From Clostridiales bacterium (lineage in GTDB: Bacteria; Bacillota; DSM-16504; Desulfitibacterales; JAICDB01): 64,000 bases of DNA. This document shows, in pieces, positions 55,578 through 64,000 of this stretch. Position 1 is the stretch's first letter, and the number at the start of each line of letters is the position of its first letter. Below the pieces are notes generated by a model. That model did not search any database and had not been told where the DNA came from. It worked only from the letters and a program-made list of their open reading frames with translations. The DNA lies in assembly GCA_020063565.1 (NCBI GenBank), contig JAICDB010000003.1, positions 62,001 to 126,000 of the forward strand, read 5' to 3'. The translations under genes and the position numbers were made by a program.

Positions 55578-57656
55578 ATGCACAAAGATCTTCTTTTTGA
55601 AATAGGTCTGGAAGAGGTACCCGCAAGATTTATGCCAGGTGCTCTGGAACAATTGCAAAACAAAACAAAAGAAATCTTTGATAAAAATCGCTTACAATAT
55701 CAGAATATTGAATCCTATGGTACTCCACGAAGACTTACACTATATGTTACGGAACTGCAGGCACGCCAGGAGGATTTGGTTGAAGAGGCAAAGGGCCCTT
55801 CAAAAAATGTGGCTTTTGATGAAGATGGCAATCCCACAAAGGCAGCAATTGGCTTTGCCAGGGGTAAGGGAGTAAATATTGAAGATTTGGTGGTTAAGGA
55901 AACACAAAATGGGGAATATGTTTTTGCACAGGTCAGGAAGGAAGGAAAAAATACTTCCGAAGTTTTACCTGAAATTTTAAAAGAAGTTATATTTTCCCTC
56001 TCCTTTCCAAAGCCTATGCGCTGGGGCGATTGCCAAATGCGTTTCGCCAGGCCGATTAGATGGCTTCTGGCTTTATATGGAGAAGATACGGTACCTGTCC
56101 AAATTGAAGAAGTGGTTGCAGGTAATGAAACCTATGGACACCGTTTCTTAAGCAGCGGAAAAATTACAATAAACAAACCGGAACAGTATTTCGAAAAGTT
56201 AAAAGAGCACTATGTAATTGTAGATCAGTCTGAAAGACGGGAAATGATCTGGCAGCAAATTATAGAACTTGCCCAAAGTCAAGGCGGAAAAGTTAAAGAA
56301 GACCGCGAACTTTTGGAAGAAGTAACTTATCTTCTGGAGTATCCTACTGCACTTTGCGGTAATTTTGCCGAAAATTTTTTGGAGCTTCCCCAGGAAGCCT
56401 TGATTACACCTATGAAAGAACACCAGCGTTATTTTCCGGTATGGGACGGAGCAGATGGTTTGCTGGCCAAATTTATAACAGTCAGAAATGGAACTGAAGA
56501 TCATATTGACATAGTAACTGCCGGTAATGAAAAAGTTTTGGAGGCAAGGCTTGCCGATGCTAAATTCTTTTATGAGGAGGATACCAAAATCCCCCTTTCT
56601 CACAGGGTAGAGAAGTTAAAAAATGTGGTCTTCCAGGAAAAATTGGGTACAGTTTATGATAAGGTGGAAAGGATAAAATCTTTAAGTGAATATTTGAGTG
56701 AAGAGCTCAAGCTTTCCCCGCAGGCTAAAGAAAATTCATTGAGATGTGCCTACCTGGCAAAGGCGGATCTGGTAACATCCATGGTCTATGAATTTACTGA
56801 ACTCCAGGGGATTATGGGTGAGTATTACGCAAGGCATGATGGTGAACCTGAAGAAGTTTGCAAAGGCATCAGAGAACACTACATGCCGCGTTTCTCCGGA
56901 GACGATATACCGGAAAGCACAGTTGGAACTGTAGTTGCAATTGCCGATAAAATAGATACAATTGTCGGTTGCTTTGCAGTTGGTATACAACCTACTGGTT
57001 CCCAGGACCCGTACGCTCTCCGTAGACAAGCACAAGGCATATGTTACATGATAAAAGAAAAAGAATTGGATCTTTCCTTACAGGACTTAATCAGCCGGGC
57101 ATATAATAATTACAGGCAGAAGTTGCAACTTGAGCTTACAGAAGAAGAGGTAATACAGGAAGTAGGTTCTTTCTTCCAACAGAGACTTGCTAATATTATG
57201 GAAGAAGAGGGAATCAAGTATGATGTGGTAAATGCCGTCCTGGCCTCTGGCTGGGAAAATGGTGCGGATGTATTTAGGAGAGCGCATGCTTTAACTGCTT
57301 TTAAGGAAAAAGAAGAATTCGAGGCACTTTTAATTGCCTTTACCAGGGCGGGAAACCTTGCTAAAAAAGCTACTACGGATAATGTGGATGAAAACTATCT
57401 AAAAGAAGAGGTTGAGAAGAAGCTTTGGGAACAGTTTTTACTTGTTCAGCAGGAGACAGCTCCAATGCTCCAAAAGGGAGACTATTTTGATGCTCTGGTA
57501 ATAATTAGTGGGCTGCGTGAACCTATAGATGACTTTTTTAATGGTGTAATGGTTATGGTAGATGATGAAAATGTCAAAAACAACAGGTTGGCGCTTCTAA
57601 AAAGCATCTCAGATTATATGGGAAGAATAGCAGACCTCTCCCAAATTGTCTCTTAA
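55578..57656 (+). CDS. glyS: Glycyl-tRNA synthetase beta subunit
   Basis: A 692-residue subunit that binds tRNA-Gly. It begins DLLFEIGLEEVPARFMPGALEQL and has the family blocks KGPSKNVAFDEDGNPTKAAIGFARGKG, FPKPMRWGD, GHRFL and PMKEHQRYFPV. An HD-like domain sits in the middle (YARHDGEPEEVCKGIREHYMPRFSGDDIP) and the C-terminal anticodon-binding-like domain closes with the conserved DDFFNGVMVMVDDENVKNNRLALL. It starts two bases after the glyQ stop, with the RBS GGAGG in the glyQ 3' end. Confidence 0.97.
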   Translation: MHKDLLFEIGLEEVPARFMPGALEQLQNKTKEIFDKNRLQYQNIESYGTPRRLTLYVTELQARQEDLVEEAKGPSKNVAFDEDGNPTKAAIGFARGKGVNIEDLVVKETQNGEYVFAQVRKEGKNTSEVLPEILKEVIFSLSFPKPMRWGDCQMRFARPIRWLLALYGEDTVPVQIEEVVAGNETYGHRFLSSGKITINKPEQYFEKLKEHYVIVDQSERREMIWQQIIELAQSQGGKVKEDRELLEEVTYLLEYPTALCGNFAENFLELPQEALITPMKEHQRYFPVWDGADGLLAKFITVRNGTEDHIDIVTAGNEKVLEARLADAKFFYEEDTKIPLSHRVEKLKNVVFQEKLGTVYDKVERIKSLSEYLSEELKLSPQAKENSLRCAYLAKADLVTSMVYEFTELQGIMGEYYARHDGEPEEVCKGIREHYMPRFSGDDIPESTVGTVVAIADKIDTIVGCFAVGIQPTGSQDPYALRRQAQGICYMIKEKELDLSLQDLISRAYNNYRQKLQLELTEEEVIQEVGSFFQQRLANIMEEEGIKYDVVNAVLASGWENGADVFRRAHALTAFKEKEEFEALLIAFTRAGNLAKKATTDNVDENYLKEEVEKKLWEQFLLVQQETAPMLQKGDYFDALVIISGLREPIDDFFNGVMVMVDDENVKNNRLALLKSISDYMGRIADLSQIVS

Positions 57657-57667
57657 TGGATGTAATG

Positions 57668-57703
57668 TTCGGATAGTACTAGTAGTGCTATCCGAATTTT
57701 TTT
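57668..57703 (+). terminator. Intrinsic terminator after glyQ-glyS
   Basis: TTCGGATAGTACT pairs with AGTGCTATCCGAA (one G-U) around AGT, followed by seven T residues. Confidence 0.9.
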
Positions 57704-57783
57704 GTAAAATTTTTTCTAAGTTTAATTTTTAGGAAGGAAAAATCATAAATATGAAGTATATAATATAACATATAAAAAATAGT

Positions 57784-58470
57784 ATGTCACATTTTGTGGA
57801 TTCATATAAATTAAAGGTGGTGAAGCAAATCCAACTGAGTGATAGACAAAAAAAGATTGTTGACATCGTAAAAAGCTCAGGCCCCATAACAGGTGAGCAG
57901 ATAGCTGATCAACTGGGCTTGACCAGGGCAACCCTCAGACCTGACCTAGCGATACTGACCATGTCCGGCATCTTGGAAGCAAGGCCACGGGTAGGATACT
58001 ATTATAAAGAGGATACAAGTCAGAGTACATTGCTGGCGGAAACCTTTAAAAAATTACGTGTGAAGGATATTAAATCTGTGCCTGTTGTTGTAACTGAAAA
58101 TATTTCAATTTATGATGCAATTGTAACAATGTTTATAGAAGATGTGGGGACATTAATAGTAGTTAAGGAAGGTGGAATTTTAGCAGGTGTAGTTTCGAGA
58201 AAAGATCTGCTCAAGACCTGCCTGGGCAGAATTGACTTAAATAAAACCCCTGTCAGCGTGGTAATGACCAGAATGCCAAATATCATAACTGTGACAGGAG
58301 AGGATACAGTTTTAACGGCTGCAAAAAAAATGGTTGAACATGAGATAGATGCCTTACCTGTAGTTAAGGTTTTTGTTAATGAAGATGGTGAGGAATCCTT
58401 AGAAGTAGTAGGAAGAATAACAAAGACAAATATAACCGGGGTATTTCTTGAACTCGGTGAAAAATTATGA
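57784..58470 (+). CDS. CcpN-type transcriptional repressor (HTH plus CBS pair)
   Basis: A 228-residue regulator of the CcpN/YqzB family. A winged helix ([56 protein letters not shown]) is followed by two CBS domains (about 85-220). In Bacillus CcpN represses gluconeogenic genes and is encoded next to the PPDK regulator. The ORF-track ATG has no RBS; GTG codons at 57817/57820 near AAAGGTGG would give a more typical N-terminus, so the exact start is uncertain. Its stop overlaps the ppsR start (ATGA). It probably controls the PEP-pyruvate genes nearby. Confidence 0.9.
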   Translation: MSHFVDSYKLKVVKQIQLSDRQKKIVDIVKSSGPITGEQIADQLGLTRATLRPDLAILTMSGILEARPRVGYYYKEDTSQSTLLAETFKKLRVKDIKSVPVVVTENISIYDAIVTMFIEDVGTLIVVKEGGILAGVVSRKDLLKTCLGRIDLNKTPVSVVMTRMPNIITVTGEDTVLTAAKKMVEHEIDALPVVKVFVNEDGEESLEVVGRITKTNITGVFLELGEKL

Positions 58471-59303
58471 AGGAGGGGAATAAAATTACGACTAATTCAC
58501 CAGTTATTTATGTGATTTCTGACTCTTTAGGCGAAACAGCAGAAATGGTTGCAAGGGCAGTTGCAAGTCAATTTAATTCAGGTAATATGGAAATTAAGCG
58601 CTTTCCTTATGTTAATGATACAGAACAAATAGAAGATATTGTGGAGGAAGCTGCAGAACATGATGCAGTAATTGCTTATACACTGGTTTTGTCTGAATTA
58701 AAGGAAAAGTTACGAGAAGTTACTTCTGAAAAAGGTATTCCGGCAGTAGATATTATAGGGCCAATGCTTTCTGCGGTAGAAGGGATTGTTTCCGTTCCCC
58801 CTAAAATGGAGCCGGGACTTTTAAGGAAGTTGGATGAGCAGTATTTTCGAAAAGTAGAAGCAATTGAATTTGCAGTAAAGTATGATGACGGCAAAGATCC
58901 GAGGGGTTTAATTTTTGCAGATATAGTCCTGATAGGTGTTTCAAGGACTTCAAAAACTCCCGTCAGTATGTATTTGGCACATAAAAGGATCAAGACAGCC
59001 AATGTACCTCTGGTGCCAGAGGTTGCTCCTCCTGATGAACTTTTTCGGGTTGGGAAAAAGACAGTAGGTTTGACAATTGATCCTGATTTACTGTTTCAAA
59101 TTAGACAACAACGTTTAAAGAGCCTGGGATTAACTTCCAAAGCCAATTATGCTAATATGGAAAGAATTTTACAGGAACTGGAGTATTCAAGGGAAATAAT
59201 GAGTCGTTTAGGTTGTCCAGTTGTAGACGTGACCAACAAGGCAGTTGAAGAAACTGCAAGTAAAATAATGGAAATATTCTTTAAGGGGGAGAGTTATGAC
59301 TAA
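58467..59303 (+). CDS. ppsR: PPDK regulatory protein (bifunctional kinase/pyrophosphorylase, PpsR)
   Basis: A 278-residue DUF299 protein. It inactivates PPDK by ADP-dependent phosphorylation of its active-site threonine and reactivates it by phosphate-dependent removal. It begins [24 protein letters not shown] and has the P-loop [17 protein letters not shown] and the C-terminal [21 protein letters not shown]. It overlaps ccpN by four bases and ppdK by eight, a tightly coupled set with its own target enzyme. Confidence 0.95.
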   Translation: MKEGNKITTNSPVIYVISDSLGETAEMVARAVASQFNSGNMEIKRFPYVNDTEQIEDIVEEAAEHDAVIAYTLVLSELKEKLREVTSEKGIPAVDIIGPMLSAVEGIVSVPPKMEPGLLRKLDEQYFRKVEAIEFAVKYDDGKDPRGLIFADIVLIGVSRTSKTPVSMYLAHKRIKTANVPLVPEVAPPDELFRVGKKTVGLTIDPDLLFQIRQQRLKSLGLTSKANYANMERILQELEYSREIMSRLGCPVVDVTNKAVEETASKIMEIFFKGESYD

Positions 59304-61932
59304 AAAATATGTTTATAGCTTTAATGAAGGAGAAAAAAGTATGAAGTCCCTACTTGGTGGCAAAGGGGCTAACCTGGCTGAGATGACACGAATAGGTTTA
59401 CCAGTACCTCCTGGAATTACAATCACAACTGAAGCTTGTAATGCTTACTTTAAAAATGACGGAAACTTTCCTGAAAACTTAGAGGAACAAATTCAAGAAA
59501 AACTCTCCTGGCTCCAGGAAAAGACAAAAAAAGATTTTGGCAGTAAAGAAAACCCGTTACTTGTTTCTGTAAGATCTGGCGCTGCAATATCAATGCCGGG
59601 AATGATGGATACCATCTTAAATCTCGGGCTTAATGACAATACGGTAGAAGGACTGGCTTTAAATACCAATGATAGGCGTTTTGCACTGGACTGCTATCGC
59701 CGGTTTATAGCAATGTTTTCAGATGTTGTTCTTGGAATAGAAAATGCTCGTTTTGAAAGAATTTTAGAAGATATTAAAGAAAAGAACGAGATAGAATTGG
59801 ATTATCAGCTGACTCCTGATATGTTGGAGAAATTAATTGAAGAATATAAACAGCTTGTTAAAAGAGAAACCAGAAAGGAATTTCCTCAAGAACCTGTAGA
59901 ACAGTTAACAATGGCTGTACGAGCAGTATTTGACTCCTGGAATAATCAAAGGGCGCGAGTTTACCGCCGCATAAATAAAATTCCTGATGATATGGGAACT
60001 GCTGTAAATATCCAGGCAATGGTATTTGGAAATATGGGTAATGATAGCGGTACAGGTGTTGCATTCACCCGCAACCCGTCTACCGGTACAAGGGGCGTTT
60101 ATGGTGAATATTTAATTAATGCTCAGGGTGAAGATGTTGTTGCCGGCATCAGAACCCCGCAGCCTATAAAGAAATTGGCGGATGACATGCCTAAAATTTA
60201 TGAGCAGCTGAATGATATTTGTGCTACTTTGGAAGCACATTACCAGGATATGCAGGATATTGAATTTACCATAGAAAGGGAAAAACTATATCTCCTACAA
60301 ACCAGAACCGGTAAAAGAACAGCTGCAGCCGCCATTAAGATTGCCGTAGATATGGCCAATGAGGGCATAATTACCCAGGAAGAAGCAATTTTAAGAATAG
60401 ACCCCTACTCAATTGACCAACTGTTACATCCCATGTTAGACCCTGATGCAGAATTAGATGTAGTTGCCAAGGGATTGCCTGCTTCACCCGGTGCTGCTTC
60501 GGGTAAGGTTGTTTTTGATCCCAATGAAGCGGAAAGAATGGCTGATGAAGGTAACAAAGTTATTTTAGTAAGGATGGAAACAACTCCCGATGACATCCAC
60601 GGTATTGTTGCCTCACGGGGAGTACTTACTTCTCGTGGCGGTATGACAAGTCACGCAGCTGTAGTAGCAAGGGGAATGGGTAAACCCTGTGTTTCAGGTT
60701 GCGACCAGATAAAAATAGACTTTAGTGCACAGCAATTTTCAGTAGGTGAAACAGTTGTTAAAAAGGGAGATACAATAACAATTAACGGCAGTACAGGTGA
60801 TGTTATTTTAGGAGAAGTACCTTTAATAGCCCCCGAATTAAGTGATGAATTTAAAACCCTGCTAAGCTGGGCTGATAACTTCCGGCCACTGGGTGTAAGG
60901 GCGAATGCGGATACGCCTGCAGATGCTAAAAAAGCCAGGGAATTTGGTGCAAAAGGAATCGGGCTGTGTCGTACCGAACACATGTTTATGGCAACAGACA
61001 GGTTGCCGATTGTGCAAAAAATGATCCTTTCCGAAAATGAAGAGGAACGTAAACAATACCTGGAAAAACTTCTGCCAATGCAGCAGGAAGACTTTTACGA
61101 AATTTTGAAAGTGATGGAAGGCTATCCTGTTACCATCAGGCTTTTGGATCCTCCGTTGCACGAATTTTTACCCAATGTTGAAGAATTGATTATTGAAATT
61201 ACTTCTATGAAGTATACCGGAGCTCCCCAGGAGGAAATTAGAGAAAAAGAAAAGCTGCTAAAACAGGTAAAAGCGCTTTCTGAAAGCAATCCAATGCTTG
61301 GGCATCGTGGCTGTCGTCTGGGTATTACTTTCCCGGAAATTTATGCTATGCAGGCCAGAGCCATATTCCAGGCAGTTTCTCAACTAGTTCAGGAAGGATA
61401 TAAAGTTAGACCGGAAATTGAAATTCCTTTAGTGATGCATGTTAAGGAATTAGCACAGCTAAGGGAATTGGTGATAGAAATAGCAAATGAAATCAAGAAG
61501 GAAACCGGCACAGATTTCAACTATACAATTGGTACCATGATAGAGGTACCAAGGGCATGCGCTACTGCAGGCGAAATTGCCAGTGAAGCGGATTTCTTCT
61601 CCTTTGGTACAAACGATCTAACTCAAACTACCTTGGGTTTCAGCAGGGATGATGCTGAAGGAAAATTTTTACAGGAATATATAGATAAGCAAATTCTTAA
61701 CAGCAACCCATTTATCACATTAGATAGGGCAGGAGTTGGCAGACTCATGGAAATGGCCGTTGCCAAGGGAAGGTCCACCAGGGAAGACTTGCTGGTAGGA
61801 ATTTGTGGTGAGCATGGTGGCGACCCGGACTCTATTGAATTCTGTCATTCTATCGGCTTGGACTTTGTCAGCTGTTCCCCGTATAGGGTGCCAATAGCTA
61901 GACTTGCTGCAGCACAAGCTGCCCTTAAATAA
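59296..61932 (+). CDS. ppdK: Pyruvate, phosphate dikinase
   Basis: An 878-residue enzyme that reversibly makes PEP from pyruvate, ATP and phosphate (or ATP from PEP, AMP and PPi). The ATP-grasp domain starts [27 protein letters not shown]; the swivelling phosphohistidine domain has [21 protein letters not shown], with the Thr that PpsR phosphorylates and the catalytic His; the PEP-binding TIM barrel shows [12 protein letters not shown] and [17 protein letters not shown] and the catalytic Cys in [10 protein letters not shown]. With pyk and the carboxyltransferase in this window it offers both directions at the PEP-pyruvate step. Confidence 0.98.
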   Translation: MTKKYVYSFNEGEKSMKSLLGGKGANLAEMTRIGLPVPPGITITTEACNAYFKNDGNFPENLEEQIQEKLSWLQEKTKKDFGSKENPLLVSVRSGAAISMPGMMDTILNLGLNDNTVEGLALNTNDRRFALDCYRRFIAMFSDVVLGIENARFERILEDIKEKNEIELDYQLTPDMLEKLIEEYKQLVKRETRKEFPQEPVEQLTMAVRAVFDSWNNQRARVYRRINKIPDDMGTAVNIQAMVFGNMGNDSGTGVAFTRNPSTGTRGVYGEYLINAQGEDVVAGIRTPQPIKKLADDMPKIYEQLNDICATLEAHYQDMQDIEFTIEREKLYLLQTRTGKRTAAAAIKIAVDMANEGIITQEEAILRIDPYSIDQLLHPMLDPDAELDVVAKGLPASPGAASGKVVFDPNEAERMADEGNKVILVRMETTPDDIHGIVASRGVLTSRGGMTSHAAVVARGMGKPCVSGCDQIKIDFSAQQFSVGETVVKKGDTITINGSTGDVILGEVPLIAPELSDEFKTLLSWADNFRPLGVRANADTPADAKKAREFGAKGIGLCRTEHMFMATDRLPIVQKMILSENEEERKQYLEKLLPMQQEDFYEILKVMEGYPVTIRLLDPPLHEFLPNVEELIIEITSMKYTGAPQEEIREKEKLLKQVKALSESNPMLGHRGCRLGITFPEIYAMQARAIFQAVSQLVQEGYKVRPEIEIPLVMHVKELAQLRELVIEIANEIKKETGTDFNYTIGTMIEVPRACATAGEIASEADFFSFGTNDLTQTTLGFSRDDAEGKFLQEYIDKQILNSNPFITLDRAGVGRLMEMAVAKGRSTREDLLVGICGEHGGDPDSIEFCHSIGLDFVSCSPYRVPIARLAAAQAALK

Positions 61933-61953
61933 GACCTGGCCGGGGGGTTAAAG

Positions 61954-62961
61954 ATGTCTATACGCCAGGAAACCGAACAAATTGAAAAGGAAACACTGTC
62001 ACCCTATGCTACACTGTCTGTAAACACCAGAGGGAGGCTTAAGCCTGAAGAACCTTGTTCTATACGAACTGAGTACCAGAGGGATAGGGACAGGATTATT
62101 CACAGTAAAGCGTTTCGGCGTTTAAAGCATAAAACTCAAGTTTTCATATCACCGGAAGGAGATCACTTTCGAACAAGGCTTACACATACATTGGAAGTTT
62201 CACAAATAGCACGGACAATTGCACGTGCCTTGAGACTTAATGAAGATTTAACCGAAGCTATTGCCCTGGGTCACGACCTGGGGCATACTCCCTTTGGGCA
62301 TGCCGGCGAGGAGGCCCTGGATAGTATCTATTCTGAGGGGTTCAAGCATAATCAACAAAGCTTACGTGTTGTAGATGAATTGGAGCAGGGTAAAGGATTA
62401 AACTTAACATGGGAAGTAAGAGACGGTATTCTTAATCATACCGGTGACAAAGACCCCTCAACTCTGGAAGGCTGTATTGTAAAAATTGCTGATAGAATAG
62501 CATATATAAATCATGACATCGATGATGCCCTGCGGGCAGGTATAATTGTTGAAGAAGACCTGTCTGAATATATCAAAATATTGGGAAAACCGCACCGCGA
62601 TAGGATAAATACAATGGTTACGGATATAATTGAAAACAGCAGGGGAAAACCGTATATTAAAATGAGCGATAAAGTTCAAAAGGTAACTGATATGCTGCGT
62701 TCATTCCTTTTTGAAAATGTTTATATAGGATCCAGGGCAAAAACCGAGGAAAAAAAAGCAATCAGAATGTTGCAGGAACTGTTCTTATATTATACTAAAA
62801 ACCCCCAGGAGATTCCTGCAATGGAAAAAAAGCAGGTTGGAGATCCTGAAAGATTGGTAATAGATTATATAGCAGGGATGACAGACAGGTATGCAATTGC
62901 AACATATCAAAAATTATTTGTTCCAAGTGGTTTTGCTTTACACCAAAATACAGTGGACTGA
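61954..62961 (+). CDS. dgt: dGTP triphosphohydrolase-like HD-domain protein (Dgt family)
   Basis: A 335-residue HD-domain protein that removes triphosphate from dGTP or other dNTPs. The N-terminal part has [30 protein letters not shown]; the HD residues are in [21 protein letters not shown] and [21 protein letters not shown]; later [17 protein letters not shown]. Shorter than E. coli Dgt, as is normal in Firmicutes, where the gene lies before dnaG. GGGGGGTTAAAG precedes ATG. It ends in a structured terminator. Confidence 0.94.
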   Translation: MSIRQETEQIEKETLSPYATLSVNTRGRLKPEEPCSIRTEYQRDRDRIIHSKAFRRLKHKTQVFISPEGDHFRTRLTHTLEVSQIARTIARALRLNEDLTEAIALGHDLGHTPFGHAGEEALDSIYSEGFKHNQQSLRVVDELEQGKGLNLTWEVRDGILNHTGDKDPSTLEGCIVKIADRIAYINHDIDDALRAGIIVEEDLSEYIKILGKPHRDRINTMVTDIIENSRGKPYIKMSDKVQKVTDMLRSFLFENVYIGSRAKTEEKKAIRMLQELFLYYTKNPQEIPAMEKKQVGDPERLVIDYIAGMTDRYAIATYQKLFVPSGFALHQNTVD

Positions 62962-63024
62962 AAAAAATTAAAATTATAATTATTTTAATGTATAAATTCT
63001 ATTAATATGGACACAATATAGATG

Positions 63025-63108
63025 AAAGGGTCACTACTCCTGTTAGGTATCTGGTCAATACCTAAATAGCCTGACCGGCGAAGAGGGTAGTGACCCTTTT
63101 CTTTTTTT
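63025..63108 (+). terminator. Structured terminator of dgt with a nested hairpin and possible pseudoknot
   Basis: The outer stem AAAGGGTCACTAC/GTAGTGACCCTTT (63025-63037 and 63087-63099) is perfect and is followed by TCTTTTTTT. Inside, TTAGGTAT/ATACCTAA forms an 8-bp hairpin with loop CTGGTCA. That whole loop is complementary (one G-U) to TGACCGG at 63072-63078, so a pseudoknot or alternative fold is possible. Confidence 0.75.
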
Positions 63109-63110
63109 AA

Positions 63111-63213
63111 CTACTGATTATTTTTTCTAAGTGGCTGAACTATCAGTGGTAACAAAACTCCAATCCATAATGAATATAGAACGCTACCGCCTAACTGCAA
63201 GTATCTTAGACAT
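63111..63213 (-). pseudogene. Small membrane-peptide gene with an apparent +1 frameshift
   Basis: GGGAGG (63221-63226) is seven bases before ATG 63213, whose frame reads MSKILAVRR and stops at 63184. One base out of frame, starting within the same stretch, 63200..63111 reads QLGGSVLYSLWIGVLLPLIVQPLRKNNQ, a clean single membrane helix with a basic tail. A single-base change would join these into a peptide of about 33 residues. It could be a decayed gene, a programmed frameshift, a sequencing error or chance. Confidence 0.4.
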
Positions 63214-63393
63214 TAACATTCCTCCCGTTAAATCTTGTCATTATTTTTTCCGGTTAATAATATTTATATAACATTTAAAATCAAGCAGGAAAATACGAGA
63301 TTAAATCGAATGATAATTATGTTTTGCAATTTGCAGGAATTATGAGAAAGGTGGCGAAATAACTCATTAAGATCTTTTTTAGGTGATCAGTAA

Positions 63394-64000
63394 ATGAGTA
63401 GCTATATCCCTGATAAAACTATTGAGGAGATCCTTGAAAGTACTGATATAATAGAAGTTATTTCAGAATATGTTAGGTTGGAAAAACGGGGCAAAAACTT
63501 TATGGGACTCTGTCCCTTTCATTCTGAAAAAACGCCTTCATTTAACGTATCTCCTGAAAAAAAACTTTTTTACTGTTTTGGCTGCGGCACAGGGGGCGAC
63601 GTTATTACATTTTTAATGAAGGTAGAAAAATATACTTTTCAGGAAACAGTTGAAACTCTTGCAAAAAGGGCAGGAATTCAGCTATCAATCACGAATACAA
63701 ATAAAAGGCATTCCAAGAATAAGGATATTTACCATGTAAATGAGATAGCTCAAAGACTTTACAATTATCTTCTGTGGGAACATGAGAGTGCAGCCGAAGC
63801 ACGTGAATATTTAAAAAAAAGAGGAATAGATAAAAAAACAGCACAAAAATTTGGCCTGGGGTATGCACCTAATTTATGGCAGGGTTTGTTAAACTTTCTT
63901 AGAAAAAAAGGTTTTAGTGAAGAACTCATTCTCAGGTCAGGTCTGATATCTAAAAACGATAAAGGTAGACTTTATGATAGATTTCGCCACCGTGTAATTT
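63394..64000 (+). CDS. dnaG: DNA primase DnaG (3' end beyond window)
   Basis: The first 202 residues of primase. The N-terminal CHC2 zinc domain is complete, with VRLEKRGKNFMGLCPFHSEKTPSFNVSPEKKLFYCFGCGTGGDVITFL giving Cys-His-Cys-Cys ligands. The start of the catalytic core (AREYLKKRGIDKKTAQKFGLGYAP, YDRFRHRVI) follows, and the frame is open at the window end, which is why the ORF track omits it. AGGTGAT is seven bases before ATG 63394. In Firmicutes rpoD normally comes next. Confidence 0.96.
   Translation, partial: MSSYIPDKTIEEILESTDIIEVISEYVRLEKRGKNFMGLCPFHSEKTPSFNVSPEKKLFYCFGCGTGGDVITFLMKVEKYTFQETVETLAKRAGIQLSITNTNKRHSKNKDIYHVNEIAQRLYNYLLWEHESAAEAREYLKKRGIDKKTAQKFGLGYAPNLWQGLLNFLRKKGFSEELILRSGLISKNDKGRLYDRFRHRVI

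Larger units (their letters stand above)
62962..63393. other. 432-bp dgt-dnaG intergenic region
   Basis: Contains the structured terminator of dgt (63025-63108), a small minus-strand membrane-peptide ORF that appears frameshifted (63111-63219), and the dnaG leader. In the leader, ACTCATT (63362-63368) can pair with AATGAGT (63393-63399), which includes the dnaG start codon. The remainder is AT-rich without further signals that I can support. Confidence 0.5.

Noticed and set aside
1-64000. Search by eye for CRISPR arrays, tRNA/rRNA genes, transposases, integrases and phage genes
   Set aside because: No regular spaced repeats, no tRNA-like cloverleaf with CCA region and no mobile-element protein in the ORF track were found.

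Overview
The window is chromosomal DNA of a low-GC, anaerobic, endospore-forming Firmicute of the class Clostridia, probably a Peptococcaceae-like lineage (inference). The basis is the Bacillus/Clostridia order of the yqe-yqf-era-recO-glyQS-ppdK-dgt-dnaG block, the sporulation genes yqfC and yqfD, a CIRCE-controlled hrcA-grpE-dnaK-dnaJ operon, and a selenocysteine formate dehydrogenase with a c-type cytochrome lipoprotein. The species cannot be named from the sequence alone. No rRNA, tRNA, CRISPR array, insertion sequence or prophage was seen.

Layout. 1-5.3 kb: the tail of an unknown gene, a triheme lipoprotein, coaD, mtrB (TRAP), a DUF2007-like protein, pyruvate kinase, and a biotin-dependent carboxyltransferase subunit without a biotin domain. 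5.3-15.4 kb: a mixed set with a PH-like protein, a UPF0316 protein, minC, a phosphoesterase, three membrane or secreted coiled-coil proteins (one carrying a phosphodiester glycosidase domain), an EamA transporter, an ADP-ribosylglycohydrolase, cinA, DUF1638 and an M48 protease. 15.4-26.6 kb, mostly minus strand: a formate dehydrogenase operon (fdnG with in-frame UGA/Sec, an Fe-S subunit, an NrfD/HybB-type membrane subunit, fdhE) and a TRAP-TAXI transporter operon. Between them lie two short plus-strand genes (DUF6951-like and a hotdog thioesterase). 27-41 kb: murJ, lepA, hemW, then the heat-shock operon running on into RNA modification genes (prmA, rsmE, mtaB), hinT, rpsU and yqeY. 41-64 kb: nfeD-floA, yqfC-yqfD, phoH-pgpH-ybeY-dgkA, a DUF881 protein, cdd, era, mgtE, recO, glyQ-glyS, ccpN-ppsR-ppdK, dgt, and the start of dnaG.

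How the genes work together. Pyruvate kinase, the OadA/PycB-type carboxyltransferase, PPDK and its regulators CcpN and PpsR cover the PEP-pyruvate-oxaloacetate node. The Tat-exported formate dehydrogenase should feed electrons to the quinone pool from the outer face of the membrane. The 41-64 kb block is mostly housekeeping: ribosome maturation, membrane organisation, c-di-AMP turnover, sporulation and translation.

No obvious new multi-gene defence or mobile system is present. The most noteworthy signals are: (1) the Sec codon with a near-textbook bacterial SECIS hairpin in fdnG; (2) the three-gene coiled-coil/glycosidase cluster; (3) structured non-coding DNA between dnaK and dnaJ, and a terminator enclosing a possible pseudoknot after dgt; (4) an apparently frameshifted small membrane peptide before dnaG; (5) a dispersed TTCGAA-centred repeat; (6) a palindrome overlapping the phoH -35 box; (7) hairpins in the TRAP-TAXI operon. 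Several start codons were moved from the ORF track on the basis of ribosome binding sites.
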